A stretch of DNA of 64,000 nt from an uncultured Cellulosilyticum sp. (GCA_934725855.1 CAKVCL010000008.1:1-64000); one strand, 5' to 3'; positions 42,539 to 51,853 are shown, counted from the first letter of the stretch. Notes: generated from the letters alone by a model not told the origin. Made by a program: numbers and translations.

Positions 42539-44215
42539 TTACTTTTCATAAACCACTTTTAAGATTTCCTCTAGGGTGGTTTCTCCAGATTGCACAGCCC
42601 ACACCCCATTATCCCATAAACTTCGCATGCCTTTTGTTAAAGCCTTTTTTCTGATTTCCTCAGCTCTGACTTTTCCCGATGCAATCCATTCACCCAGTTC
42701 ACCATCTATCACTAATACTTCATGAATAGCAAATCTCCCTTTATAGCCTGTCCCATGACACGCGCTACATCCATTCGCATCATAGATTTCTTTTCCCATT
42801 GATATACCGTAAAGCGCTTGCTCCTTAGAAGTTACAGTATGCTTTTTTCTACAATTTTTACATAATCGTCTAACGAGTCTTTGAGAAATAACGCCTTTAA
42901 TTGCCGCCCCTACCATATAAAACGCGATTCCCATATCTACCAGTCTAGTAATGGAACTGGCTGCATCATTTGTATGAAGTGTACTTAAAACAAGATGCCC
43001 CGTAATGGCAGCTCTTACAGCAATACTACAGGTTTCAGTATCTCTCATTTCCCCTACCATAATAATGTCTGGGTCCTGTCTTAAAATAGAACGTAAAACA
43101 TTTGCAAATGTGAGTCCAATAGAAGCATTCGTAGCGACTTGATTGATGCCGTCTATTCGATTCTCAATAGGGTCTTCTACAGTTACAATATTAATATTGG
43201 GCTGATTAAGTCGTTTTAAGGCAGCCGCAAGAGTCGTTGATTTTCCGCTTCCAGTTGGTCCTGTCAGCAAAATCAGTCCATGAGGATTGTTAAGTAAATC
43301 CATCATTTTATCGTAATCTATTGGATGAAAACCTATTTCTTCCAAAGAAAACAACGCTTGATTTCTATAAATTAAGCGAATAACCGTTTTTTCACCATAT
43401 AAGGTGGGTAAAATACTAATTCTTAAATCCACTTGCTCATTTCCTAGCCTTTTGCTCATACGCCCATCCTGTGGCAATCTTCTTTCCGTAATATTAAGCC
43501 CTGCTAAAACCTTAATACGGGTGGTAATGCCATCTAACATCCTTAAAGGCGTTCTGGTTAATTCATATAACTGTCCATCTATCCTGTAACGTATCCGCAC
43601 GTCTTTTTCAAATGGTTCAATATGTATATCTGATGCGTGGCTTAAAATGCTCCTTTCTAAAATATTATTCACTAGCAATATAAAGGGTTTTTCTTCATCC
43701 GTCTCTTCTTCCTTACTAGGTGCTGCTTCCTCTTTCATTTGCTTTTCCGCTTCCGTCATAATATGGCGTGTTTGTGCAGAGGCATAAAATTTATCAATGG
43801 CTGTCATAATTCCTTTTTCGGATGCCATAACAGGAATAAACGCTTTACCAATAGCCAGTTTTAAATCTTCTAGAGCAAATAAATTTTGTGGGTCTTTCAT
43901 AGCTACTTTAACCTTTCCATCCTCCAGCATAAAAGCCATAACCACATCTTTTTTGGCTATTTTTTCAGGAACTAGCATGACAACTTCCATGTCTATATTG
44001 AACTTTTCTAAATCTACATAAGGTAGACCCTTTTGAAACGACAAAGCTTGTACAACCTCTTCCTCTGTTACCCACCCCTCATCTACTAAAATTTCGCCTA
44101 TCTTTTTCCCCACCATTTGTTGTTTTTCTAAAGCTTGTCCCAACTGCTCATTAGTAATGCTACCAGCTTGCATCAAGTATTCACCTAAACGTTTCGTTTG
44201 ACTTCTTTTTTTCAC
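42539..44215 (-). CDS. pilB: PilB, type IV pilus extension ATPase
   Basis: 558 aa from the GTG at 44215, which has GGAAGG six bases upstream; a longer frame to 44266 lacks such a site. N-terminal GspE_N domain (about 1-145), then the ATPase with Walker A GPTGSGKSTT (about 319-328), Asp box and Walker B, His box, and a C-terminal zinc-binding tetracysteine (CKNCRKK...CSACHGTGYKG). It drives pilus polymerisation. First gene of the pilus operon. Confidence 0.96.
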   Translation of the reverse strand: MKKRSQTKRLGEYLMQAGSITNEQLGQALEKQQMVGKKIGEILVDEGWVTEEEVVQALSFQKGLPYVDLEKFNIDMEVVMLVPEKIAKKDVVMAFMLEDGKVKVAMKDPQNLFALEDLKLAIGKAFIPVMASEKGIMTAIDKFYASAQTRHIMTEAEKQMKEEAAPSKEEETDEEKPFILLVNNILERSILSHASDIHIEPFEKDVRIRYRIDGQLYELTRTPLRMLDGITTRIKVLAGLNITERRLPQDGRMSKRLGNEQVDLRISILPTLYGEKTVIRLIYRNQALFSLEEIGFHPIDYDKMMDLLNNPHGLILLTGPTGSGKSTTLAAALKRLNQPNINIVTVEDPIENRIDGINQVATNASIGLTFANVLRSILRQDPDIIMVGEMRDTETCSIAVRAAITGHLVLSTLHTNDAASSITRLVDMGIAFYMVGAAIKGVISQRLVRRLCKNCRKKHTVTSKEQALYGISMGKEIYDANGCSACHGTGYKGRFAIHEVLVIDGELGEWIASGKVRAEEIRKKALTKGMRSLWDNGVWAVQSGETTLEEILKVVYEK

Positions 44216-44605
44216 CCGCACCCTTCCTTTACATATTATGCAATAATTTTTGTAATTTATATACATTTTAGTAAATTATACCATTTAAGTTAAATTACTT
44301 CAACTATAAACTTGTATGATTTAATAAAAAGTGATTAGAGTTACATTAAACAACTTATGGTCTATAGTAATCATTAAATTTCCTCTACCTAAAAAGCCAA
44401 CCAATGCTATAAATGTAATAGTATATGATAATATAAATAGAATATTAGGCTCTTCTTTGTTATAATAAACAATAAAATTCACACTTATCTTTACTTTAAA
44501 TGCATGATAATGACCATATATATGTCAAAAGCAACCATCTATAGTAAAATCATAGATAATATTCCTAATATAGCTATACTACAAATAGTAGAAAGGAGGA
44601 AGGCT
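44216..44605. other. divergent intergenic region between pilB and the LytTR gene
   Basis: About 390 bases, very A/T rich. It should contain the pilB promoter on the minus strand and the LytTR promoter on the plus strand (TATAAT at 44461-44466, no good -35). An inverted repeat ATCTAT/ATAGAT (44537-44542 and 44552-44557) lies in the LytTR leader. I searched by eye for a c-di-GMP riboswitch upstream of pilB, as in some clostridia, and saw none. Confidence 0.5.
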
Positions 44606-45052
44606 ATGAAACTGAATATTAGGATTGATACAAGTATTGAAGAACCTGAGGCATTGATTACTACTTCAACTATGACTGATGAAATAAATAAAATTGTGGA
44701 TTTTATAAATAGACTGGATGATGTAACAACAGTAATTTCAGGCATTAAGGATGATAAAGTTGAATTATTAGAACAAGAATCCCTTGTAAGAATTTATGCT
44801 GAAGACGGAAAAGTTTTTGCAAGAACAGAAAATGGTTTGTATCAGATTAAACTACGACTTTATAAATTAGAAGAACGATTGGACAATAGCATATTTGTCA
44901 GGATATCTAATTCAGAAATTGTAAATCTCAAAAAGGTTAAAAGCCTTGACTTAAGTTTTGTAGGAACTATTTGCATGGAACTATCTAACGGAGAGGTAAG
45001 CTATGTTTCTCGAAGATATATTTCTAAAATCAAAAAAATATTAGGATTATGA
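44606..45052 (+). CDS. LytTR-domain transcriptional regulator
   Basis: 148 aa from the ATG at 44606 after a perfect AAAGGAGG site; an upstream in-frame ATG at 44504 is not supported. A short N-terminal region (about 1-50) is followed by a LytTR DNA-binding domain (VRIYAEDGKVFARTENGLYQIK, RISNSEIVNLKKVKSL, SNGEVSYVSRRYISKIKK). There is no receiver domain. Such stand-alone LytTR proteins usually form an operon with a DUF3021 membrane protein, as here, and control their own transcription and envelope genes. It lies on the strand opposite to its neighbours. Confidence 0.93.
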   Translation: MKLNIRIDTSIEEPEALITTSTMTDEINKIVDFINRLDDVTTVISGIKDDKVELLEQESLVRIYAEDGKVFARTENGLYQIKLRLYKLEERLDNSIFVRISNSEIVNLKKVKSLDLSFVGTICMELSNGEVSYVSRRYISKIKKILGL

Positions 45053-45062
45053 GGTGTTTATT

Positions 45063-45518
45063 ATGAAAAGAGAATTGCTATTTAGAATTTTTATTAGTCT
45101 ACTAGCTGGAGTTGTCATAAGCCACTTTATTACAATAGCTATTTCTATGACATTAGGTGATGGGAATTTTTATCCATGCGTACCAAGTCTAATAGAGCAT
45201 TGTGGAAATGAATTGACAGCAGTAATTATCCAAACAATACTAAGTGCAGTTCTTGGAGCTGGATTTGGTGCAGCATCTGTAATTTGGGAGAAAGATGATT
45301 GGAGTTTACTAAAGCAGACAGGTATATATTTTATTATAATAACGTTTCTTATGATGACAATTGCTTATATTTGTGAGTGGATGGAACATTCATTAAAGGG
45401 TGTGTTAAGCTATTTTAAAATATTCTTTGGAAATTTTGTGGTGATTTGGATAATACGATATGCATTTTGGAAAATACGTATTGCTAAGATAAAAGAAAAA
45501 CTCACAAAGAGAGTGTAG
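45063..45518 (+). CDS. DUF3021 membrane protein (LytTR partner)
   Basis: 151 aa from ATG 45063 with a GAGGTG site overlapping the end of the LytTR gene. Four membrane helices: about 8-30, 52-75, 88-108, and 117-138. The DUF3021 family is almost always found behind a LytTR regulator, and members are thought to inhibit or sense for it in the membrane. A bidirectional terminator follows at 45607. No enzyme motif. Confidence 0.9.
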   Translation: MKRELLFRIFISLLAGVVISHFITIAISMTLGDGNFYPCVPSLIEHCGNELTAVIIQTILSAVLGAGFGAASVIWEKDDWSLLKQTGIYFIIITFLMMTIAYICEWMEHSLKGVLSYFKIFFGNFVVIWIIRYAFWKIRIAKIKEKLTKRV

Positions 45519-45606
45519 GTTAACCCCATAAAAAGGTATATAAGTTTTCGGTGCTGTTTGTGAAACTATAAAACCATCATTATAAGTTACTGCATTTTCA
45601 AAGCAT

Positions 45607-45660
45607 AAAAAATAACCACGTCATAAGCATTTTGCTTAAAATGACGTGGTTATCTTTTTT
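45607..45660. terminator. bidirectional intrinsic terminator
   Basis: Perfect 13-base arms (ATAACCACGTCAT and complement) with an inner AAGC/GCTT stem and A and T runs on both sides. It ends the plus-strand LytTR/DUF3021 unit and the minus-strand GGGtGRT unit. Confidence 0.9.
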
Positions 45661-45669
45661 CATATTTTA

Positions 45670-46671
45670 TTATTTATTCATTGCTTCTTCGATTGCTACT
45701 GCAACAGCAACAGTCATACCAACCATTGGGTTGTTACCAGCACCGATAAGACCCATCATTTCTACGTGAGCAGGTACTGATGAAGAACCAGCAAATTGTG
45801 CATCTGAGTGCATTCTTCCCATAGTATCTGTCATACCATAAGAAGCTGGACCAGCAGCCATGTTATCTGGGTGAAGTGTACGGCCTGTACCACCACCAGA
45901 AGCTACTGAGAAGTATTTTTTACCTTGTTCGATACATTCTTTTTTGTATGTTCCAGCTACTGGATGTTGGAAACGAGTTGGGTTAGTTGAGTTACCTGTG
46001 ATAGATACGTCAACCCCTTCCATATGCATGATTGCAACACCTTCACGAACATCGTCTGCACCGTAGCAACGAACTTTAGATCTTTCACCGTCAGAATATT
46101 TGAATTCTTTGACAATGTTTACTTTACCTGTCATATAATCAAATTTTGTTTGCACATATGTGAAACCATTGATACGAGAGATAATTTGAGCTGCATCTTT
46201 ACCAAGACCATTTAAGATAACTCTTAAATCTTCTTTACGAACTTTGTTTGCAGAACGTGCAATACCGATAGCACCTTCAGCAGCAGCAAAGCTTTCGTGA
46301 CCAGCTAAGAATGCGAAACATTTTGTATCTTCGCTAAGAAGCATAGCTCCTAAGTTACCGTGACCTAAACCTACTTTACGATCATCTGCAACTGATCCTG
46401 GAATACAGAATGCTTGAAGACCTTCACCGATAGCTTTAGCAGCATCAGCAGCTTTATGACATTCTTTTTTAAGTGCAATAGCAGCACCTAATGTATAAGC
46501 CCAACCAGCATTTTCGAAAGCGATTGGTTGAATTCCTTTAACGATTTCGTATGGATCGAAACCTTTATCTTGACAGATTTTTCTTGCTTCTTCAATATCT
46601 TTAATGCCGTACTTTTCACAAGCAGCATTAATTTGGTTAATTCTTCTTTCATAAGACTCAAATAATGGCAT
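45670..46671 (-). CDS. GGGtGRT family protein of unknown function
   Basis: 333 aa. The name-giving motif is seen as SGGGTGRTLHPDN (about residues 252-264), in a C-terminal half rich in Gly/Ala/Met (AAGPASYGMTDTMGRMHSDAQ, NNPMVGMTVAVAVAIEE). No signal peptide or membrane helix. The N-terminal part is helical (YERRINQINAACEKYG). The product is of unknown function but is regularly coupled with a NifU-like scaffold protein, here 14 bases upstream. Codon choice is biased as in highly expressed genes. Role in iron-sulfur or redox metabolism is a guess from its partner. Confidence 0.9.
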   Translation of the reverse strand: MPLFESYERRINQINAACEKYGIKDIEEARKICQDKGFDPYEIVKGIQPIAFENAGWAYTLGAAIALKKECHKAADAAKAIGEGLQAFCIPGSVADDRKVGLGHGNLGAMLLSEDTKCFAFLAGHESFAAAEGAIGIARSANKVRKEDLRVILNGLGKDAAQIISRINGFTYVQTKFDYMTGKVNIVKEFKYSDGERSKVRCYGADDVREGVAIMHMEGVDVSITGNSTNPTRFQHPVAGTYKKECIEQGKKYFSVASGGGTGRTLHPDNMAAGPASYGMTDTMGRMHSDAQFAGSSSVPAHVEMMGLIGAGNNPMVGMTVAVAVAIEEAMNK

Positions 46672-46685
46672 TATTCGGCACCTCC

Positions 46686-47378
46686 CTATTCCTGTCTTGG
46701 GTCAACTGTACGAACAGCATCATTAAATCTGCCGTATTGACCTGTAGCTTTTTCGATTGCTTCTTCAGCACTCATACCTTTTTTGATCATATCCATCATT
46801 TTACCAAAGTGAATGAATTTGTATCCAATGATTTGATCATCAGCATCTAAGGCAATGTTTGTTACATAACCTTCAGCCATTTCAAGGTATCTTGGTCCTT
46901 TAGCTTTTGTTGAGTACATTGTACCAACTTGGCTACGAAGTCCTTTACCAAGGTCTTCAAGACCAGCTCCGATAGGAAGTCCACCTTCTGAGAATGCAGT
47001 TTGAGTTCTTCCGTAAACGATTTGTAAGAATAACTCACGCATTGCTGTATTAATAGCATCACAAACTAAGTCTGTGTTAAGTGCTTCAAGGATTGTTTTA
47101 CCTGTTAAGATTTCTGCTGCCATAGCTGCAGAGTGTGTCATACCAGAACATCCGATTGTTTCTACTAACGCTTCTTCAATGATACCATCTTTTACGTTAA
47201 GTGTTAGTTTACAAGCACCTTGTTGTGGTGCACACCAACCAATACCGTGTGTAAGACCGCTAATATCTTTAATTTCTTTTGCTTGTACCCATTTTCCTTC
47301 TTCTGGAATTGGTGCTGGCCCATGGTTTGGTCCTTTAGCGATAGGGCACATTTGTTCTACTTCATGTGAATAAATCAT
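46686..47378 (-). CDS. NifU-like iron-sulfur cluster assembly scaffold-type protein
   Basis: 230 aa from the ATG at 47378, which follows an AAAGGAG site; the frame extends to 47417 without support. Cysteines seen in EQMCPIAKGP, WCAPQQGACKL, ETIGCSGMTHS and LVCDAIN; the GCSGMTHSAAM segment resembles the second cysteine region of NifU/IscU scaffolds. The C-terminal extension (YGRTQTAFSEGGLPIG...) is shared with the family member that accompanies GGGtGRT proteins. It could hold a cluster for its partner; this is not shown by sequence. Paired in an operon with the GGGtGRT gene. Confidence 0.85.
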   Translation of the reverse strand: MIYSHEVEQMCPIAKGPNHGPAPIPEEGKWVQAKEIKDISGLTHGIGWCAPQQGACKLTLNVKDGIIEEALVETIGCSGMTHSAAMAAEILTGKTILEALNTDLVCDAINTAMRELFLQIVYGRTQTAFSEGGLPIGAGLEDLGKGLRSQVGTMYSTKAKGPRYLEMAEGYVTNIALDADDQIIGYKFIHFGKMMDMIKKGMSAEEAIEKATGQYGRFNDAVRTVDPRQE

Positions 47379-47407
47379 TATAATGACTCCTTTCCACTGT
47401 GTATATT

Positions 47408-47422
47408 TAAAGATCATCTTTA
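47408..47422 (-). promoter_or_regulatory. palindrome in the promoter region of the NifU-like/GGGtGRT operon
   Basis: TAAAGAT C ATCTTTA, seven-base arms around one base, 30-44 bases upstream of the start. A related ATCTTTAGGTAAAAGAT follows just upstream (about 47433-47449). Their spacing fits an operator for a dimeric regulator. No regulator is identified. Confidence 0.45.
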
Positions 47423-47537
47423 CTAAAAAATTATCTTTAGGTAAAAGATTGCTCTTTAAATCTAAAATTTAACAATACATATTTATTTTATAGGTGGATA
47501 AGGAATATGTCAATATTTATACAGTTTATTCCTGTGA

Positions 47538-50318
47538 TTAATAGCGAAAAATAGTAGGATTTTGTTGCTGATTGCATTTTTTATGAGTCATTATAGCAAT
47601 TTTCCCTTTTCTTACGATATTTTCATACTCGTTTTGCTTCTCACATACCTTATTGCATGTACACTCAATAATATCTTTTTGAAGCTTTATAATCTCTTTT
47701 GGAGACTTTCCATATAAAATCAATTGTTCTAATACGCCACTTTGCTCAAAAGGTGTCCCCAGTAATCTATACTGATTATGGACTCTACTTAATGCTTCTG
47801 CCTTGCTATAATTTAGTTTTTTCTCATCCACATCACCTTTAAGATATTCTGGGCTATTTTGAATAATCGCTATAGAATTTTGGAAGTTCGGATCTCTATA
47901 AGTGTAAATTCCCATAGTCTGTAAGTCACATATTTGACACCCTGCGCCATATGCTCCCATCCTTACACGAATCTGAGGATTAAAATAGTGCTTTGTTAAA
48001 TAAGCTGCTAACAAATAATCACTGCCTTGGATGCCTTCTGGTTTTACTAAACTCACATAGCAATAATCCACCTCTCCCTCATGGTATACCACATAATCTC
48101 CTTTTGGGATTTCAAATTGATACTCCCCTTTTAGGTTAGGCTTTTTTTCAAACTGCCCAAGTGTTTTTTCCCAACTTTTCGCATATGCATTTTTTCCTTT
48201 TTGTGGCACGGTGGTTGCCAAAATTGCCCCACCTGTATGATAAAGTTCATCATCCATTTGTTTTACACACTGAATCCACTCCTCAGATTTTTCTTTCAAA
48301 AGACCTTTACAAAAGCAGTATAAAGGGTAGGTTTGTTGATAAAGGTAAGCCCCTTTATCATCTACTTGACCTAAGGTAAGCTGAGCCAAAGTGCCTAGTG
48401 CATTATTCTGACTTGCTCCTTTCATGCCTAATACGAGCTCAATCAATTTTTGCTGATACCATTCATTGGGGCGATGTAACAAATAACGCCTTGCTTCACT
48501 AAATAATATGCCATGCTCCTTTTCATCTAAATCCGTAATAATTGAAAATTTAAAACATGGCCAATAGCCCTCTTTTAAGGGATATGCTGTACACTGAGTC
48601 ATCACCGTGCCACAATAAGGCGTAATATCTTTTGCACTCTCTTCAAGGAAAAAACTATATAGATATAAATAAGGGAGTTGTTCTTGTTTAATATGACTTG
48701 TATTCATATACAAATTGGAACGGGCTAACTGGGTATCCACTCTTGTTTCCATCTCCCAATAATTTTCTTTTTGGGTTATGGTAGGATAATGAGATACACC
48801 AATCATTAATTCCTTTAATTCAATGGGCTTAAGTGTACTTTTTTGGGTTTGCCATTTTTGCACCCCTTCATAAATCGTCTGCCACTGTTCATCACTTTTG
48901 CCGGAAAGTGATGAGGGATCTTTTAGCGCTTCTTTATCTGGTAATAAATAAACAGTGCTTTTCTCCGCCTTTTCGAATAACCACTTACTAATGGAAGGAT
49001 TTAAGCTTTTCATATTCATCATTTCGGACTTTAAAACATAATACTGATCTTGTTGCCTTCCATGTGCCCAACCTTCCAAAATACTTTGTGCAATATACAC
49101 CCCTCTATTATGATTACTTTCTTGCTTTTCTGTTAACCACTTGGCCTCTTTAATTACATCTTGCTCTAAGAAAACATTTTTAGTTAAATGTTTTGCTGTC
49201 TCCTCAAATAGTTTATCTAACACTTTCGAGCACTGATCCATTTTGTCAACTGGCACATCTCCAACCACCATGGCATAGATGGGATAGGGAACATCTGTGT
49301 CTCTAAGCCATCTTCCATGAATACCTAGTCCTTGAAGTTGATTTTGAAAATAAGTCTTTGCACTCATTAAATAAGCACTCATCCATAAATCCAGTTCTTG
49401 AAGTTCCTTAGAGGTTATCCCCTTATCTACTACAAAAGTTTTAGCTACACACCCTGTATCTTTTGTTGGTAAATTTTCATACTCATAACTATTTTCTATG
49501 CGAAGATTGTGTACATCTAAGTCAATGCTTGCTTGCTTTGTGCAATTTTTAACATAAGGAATCAAGCACCTTAAAGTTTCATCAATTGGAATGTCCCCAT
49601 ACACAATAATTTTCATATTGCCTGGATAATAATACTTTTTGTAAGTTTCAACAAATGCTTCATATTTTAAAGCAGGAATCACATTAGGGTTTCCACCACT
49701 ATCAAATCCATAGTGACTATCTTTATAAATCGTTTCACGAATGCCACGATAAACGGCACGTTCTATACTGCCATAGGCCCCTTTCATTTCATTATAAACT
49801 ACTCCACCGTAGCGTTTTTCCTCAGGTACACTATGAAAGGCTTCTTCATAAAATCCATAGGGCTCTCTTAATAAATTCGGATTAAAAATAGCATCTAAGT
49901 AAATATCTCTTAGTGCATTAAAACAAGAAATATAAGGTGTTGAAAAAGGGAAAATGGTCATATCTCCACTTGTAAGAGCATTCATATAAGTGTTGGGATA
50001 AGCTTCACTAGCATCAAAAAAAACACTTGAAGATGGGAACTTTTTTGAGCCTGTAAAAACTGTATGTTCAATAATATGATTGACCCCTGTATCATTTGTT
50101 GTAGGTGTTTTGACCCCTAAAGCAAATGCTTTATTCACATCCTTGTTTTCAATCCATATAACCTCTAATCCGCTCTTTTCATGAGTATACGTATGCCAAG
50201 TATCTTTCTCATCTATTTTACGATGTGTTTCTTTAAACCCCTCTACTTTTCCATATACTGGTGAAACCATGAAGCATAAAATCATCATACCCATCAAATA
50301 AAACCCATTTTTCTTCAT
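47538..50318 (-). CDS. secreted M16C (PreP/falcilysin-like) metallopeptidase
   Basis: 926 aa. Signal peptide MKKNGFYLMGMMILCFMVSPVYG. The inverted zinc motif HIIEH at residues 81-85 and the downstream Glu177 in YNEMKGAYGS complete the catalytic site. The two-lobe M16C plan, with a long C-terminal half, matches the length of the family (about 900-1000). Such enzymes degrade peptides of modest length, usually inside cells. The signal peptide suggests an extracellular or wall location, which is unusual. Transcribed divergently from sleC. Confidence 0.92.
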   Translation of the reverse strand: MKKNGFYLMGMMILCFMVSPVYGKVEGFKETHRKIDEKDTWHTYTHEKSGLEVIWIENKDVNKAFALGVKTPTTNDTGVNHIIEHTVFTGSKKFPSSSVFFDASEAYPNTYMNALTSGDMTIFPFSTPYISCFNALRDIYLDAIFNPNLLREPYGFYEEAFHSVPEEKRYGGVVYNEMKGAYGSIERAVYRGIRETIYKDSHYGFDSGGNPNVIPALKYEAFVETYKKYYYPGNMKIIVYGDIPIDETLRCLIPYVKNCTKQASIDLDVHNLRIENSYEYENLPTKDTGCVAKTFVVDKGITSKELQELDLWMSAYLMSAKTYFQNQLQGLGIHGRWLRDTDVPYPIYAMVVGDVPVDKMDQCSKVLDKLFEETAKHLTKNVFLEQDVIKEAKWLTEKQESNHNRGVYIAQSILEGWAHGRQQDQYYVLKSEMMNMKSLNPSISKWLFEKAEKSTVYLLPDKEALKDPSSLSGKSDEQWQTIYEGVQKWQTQKSTLKPIELKELMIGVSHYPTITQKENYWEMETRVDTQLARSNLYMNTSHIKQEQLPYLYLYSFFLEESAKDITPYCGTVMTQCTAYPLKEGYWPCFKFSIITDLDEKEHGILFSEARRYLLHRPNEWYQQKLIELVLGMKGASQNNALGTLAQLTLGQVDDKGAYLYQQTYPLYCFCKGLLKEKSEEWIQCVKQMDDELYHTGGAILATTVPQKGKNAYAKSWEKTLGQFEKKPNLKGEYQFEIPKGDYVVYHEGEVDYCYVSLVKPEGIQGSDYLLAAYLTKHYFNPQIRVRMGAYGAGCQICDLQTMGIYTYRDPNFQNSIAIIQNSPEYLKGDVDEKKLNYSKAEALSRVHNQYRLLGTPFEQSGVLEQLILYGKSPKEIIKLQKDIIECTCNKVCEKQNEYENIVRKGKIAIMTHKKCNQQQNPTIFRY

Positions 50319-50451
50319 ACCTTATCTCCTCTTTTTTGATTTTAGTATGTGCATTTTTTATGGCAGTATGATTATTTTATTTTTTGTTCTATGTCATCTT
50401 TTCATGACATAAAATAGACATAGTCATTATATCTTAGCAGGAGGAAAATCT
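50319..50451. promoter_or_regulatory. divergent promoter region between the M16C gene and sleC
   Basis: A perfect inverted repeat with eight-base arms TATGTCAT and ATGACATA, six bases apart, is at 50390-50411. A partial copy ACATAGTCA (50418-50426) follows. The region should contain the sporulation-type promoter of sleC; a GCAT-type -35 box near 50351 is only suggestive. An AGGAGG ribosome site precedes sleC. Confidence 0.4.
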
Positions 50452-51774
50452 ATGTCCTATAGTCATATTCCCCCCTCTCTTTCACGTCAGACCTTAGGCT
50501 CATTATCTATCCAACTTTCTTCTCAGCAAACAACAGGGCCTCTTCAGCCATTAGAGGGAATTCGCGTTACGATTAAAGGCATCTCCCCTACAGGTGAAAC
50601 GACAACGCTTGCTGAACTAACCACTAACTCTGTCGGTCAAACGAATGATATTGTTTTAGAAGCACCTTCCATAGAATTAAGTTTAGACCAAGCTAATACT
50701 CAAATGCCTTATGCCACTTATCGTATAGAAACTTCCTCTCCTAACTATGTGGATGCCGTTATTGATGGTACTCAGATTTTTGCTAATACGCGTTCTATTC
50801 AACCTATAGCACTAGAACCTACAGCTCCACTTACTACATCAACACGTTATCGTAAATTTTCTTCTATGAACAGACAGCTTTTTGAAGACATTGTTATTGG
50901 CCCTTCTACCCTGTATGGAAATTATCCTGAAAAAATTCCTGAAGCACCTATTAAGCCCATTCTTCCTGGGTCTGGATTTATTGTACTAGACCGCGTGATT
51001 GTTCCAGAATTTATTATTGTTCATGCGGGTTTACCAACTGACAATTCAGCACCAAACTATACCGTACCTTTTACAGATTATATTGCTAATGTAGCCAGTT
51101 CAGAAATCTATCCTACTTGGCCAACTGAGACCATCAGAGCCAATGTAATCGCTATCGTTTCTTTCACACTCAATCGTGTTTATACTGAATGGTATCGCAA
51201 TCAAGGCAAACCCTATACCATTACGAGCTCAACTGCATTTGACCACGCTTTCTTCTATGGACGTAATCTATTCGATAGTATCGTGGAAGTTGTAGCTGAT
51301 GTCTTTGATACTTATATTAAACGCCCTGATGTGACTCAACCTTTACTTTCTCAGTACTGTGATGGACAAAAGTCAAGTTGTCCAAATTGGATGACGCAAT
51401 GGGGGAGTAAATCATTAGGCGACGAAGGGTATAGTGCTGAAGAAATTTTACGTTATTTTTATGGTAATATTTCACTAGCTATCGCCCCTGAAATAGAAGG
51501 TAACCCTGAGTCTTATCCCGGAAGTCCGCTTCAACTCGGTTCAAGTGGTGCAGCGGTTCGCACCATTCAAACCCAACTTAATCGTATTTCCAACAACTAC
51601 CCTCTTATTCCAAAGGTAGCGGTCAATGGTCAATTTAATGAAGCTACCCAAGAAGCCGTACGTACCTTTCAACAAATCTTTAACTTAACCCAAGATGGCA
51701 TAGTAGGTAAATCTACTTGGTATCAAATTTCTCGCATTTATGTTGCGGTGACTAAGCTTGCTGAATTAGGCTAA
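50452..51774 (+). CDS. sleC: SleC, spore cortex-lytic enzyme (pro-form)
   Basis: 440 aa. N-terminal beta-sandwich-like prosegment (about 1-130), then the catalytic region with FIVLDRVIVPEFIIVHAGLP, VASSEIYPTWPTETIRANVIAIVSFTLNRVYTEWYR and YCDGQKSSCPNWMTQWGSKSLGDEGYSAEEILRYFYGN. This is the SleC-type core (SpoIID-like fold). A C-terminal PG_binding_1 domain covers about 358-435. In Clostridium, SleC is stored inactive in the spore and cleaved by Csp proteases at germination to digest cortex. The three Csp-type genes lie 5 kb away in this window. Size is close to the C. perfringens enzyme. Confidence 0.92.
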   Translation: MSYSHIPPSLSRQTLGSLSIQLSSQQTTGPLQPLEGIRVTIKGISPTGETTTLAELTTNSVGQTNDIVLEAPSIELSLDQANTQMPYATYRIETSSPNYVDAVIDGTQIFANTRSIQPIALEPTAPLTTSTRYRKFSSMNRQLFEDIVIGPSTLYGNYPEKIPEAPIKPILPGSGFIVLDRVIVPEFIIVHAGLPTDNSAPNYTVPFTDYIANVASSEIYPTWPTETIRANVIAIVSFTLNRVYTEWYRNQGKPYTITSSTAFDHAFFYGRNLFDSIVEVVADVFDTYIKRPDVTQPLLSQYCDGQKSSCPNWMTQWGSKSLGDEGYSAEEILRYFYGNISLAIAPEIEGNPESYPGSPLQLGSSGAAVRTIQTQLNRISNNYPLIPKVAVNGQFNEATQEAVRTFQQIFNLTQDGIVGKSTWYQISRIYVAVTKLAELG

Positions 51775-51800
51775 ACTCATAAAGTCAATCCATTCAAACT

Positions 51801-51853
51801 AAAAAGAAGTGACAAGATGATTATATAAGCATCCTATCACTTCTTTTATTTTT
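51801..51853. terminator. bidirectional terminator between sleC and the ABC permease gene
   Basis: Arms AAAAGAAGTGA and TCACTTCTTTT around a loop containing GATG/CATC. A and T runs on both sides make it usable from both genes, which converge here. Confidence 0.85.

Noticed and set aside
44216..44340. c-di-GMP riboswitch upstream of pilB
   Set aside because: Looked for because some clostridia have one before pilus genes; none of the conserved core sequences were seen.
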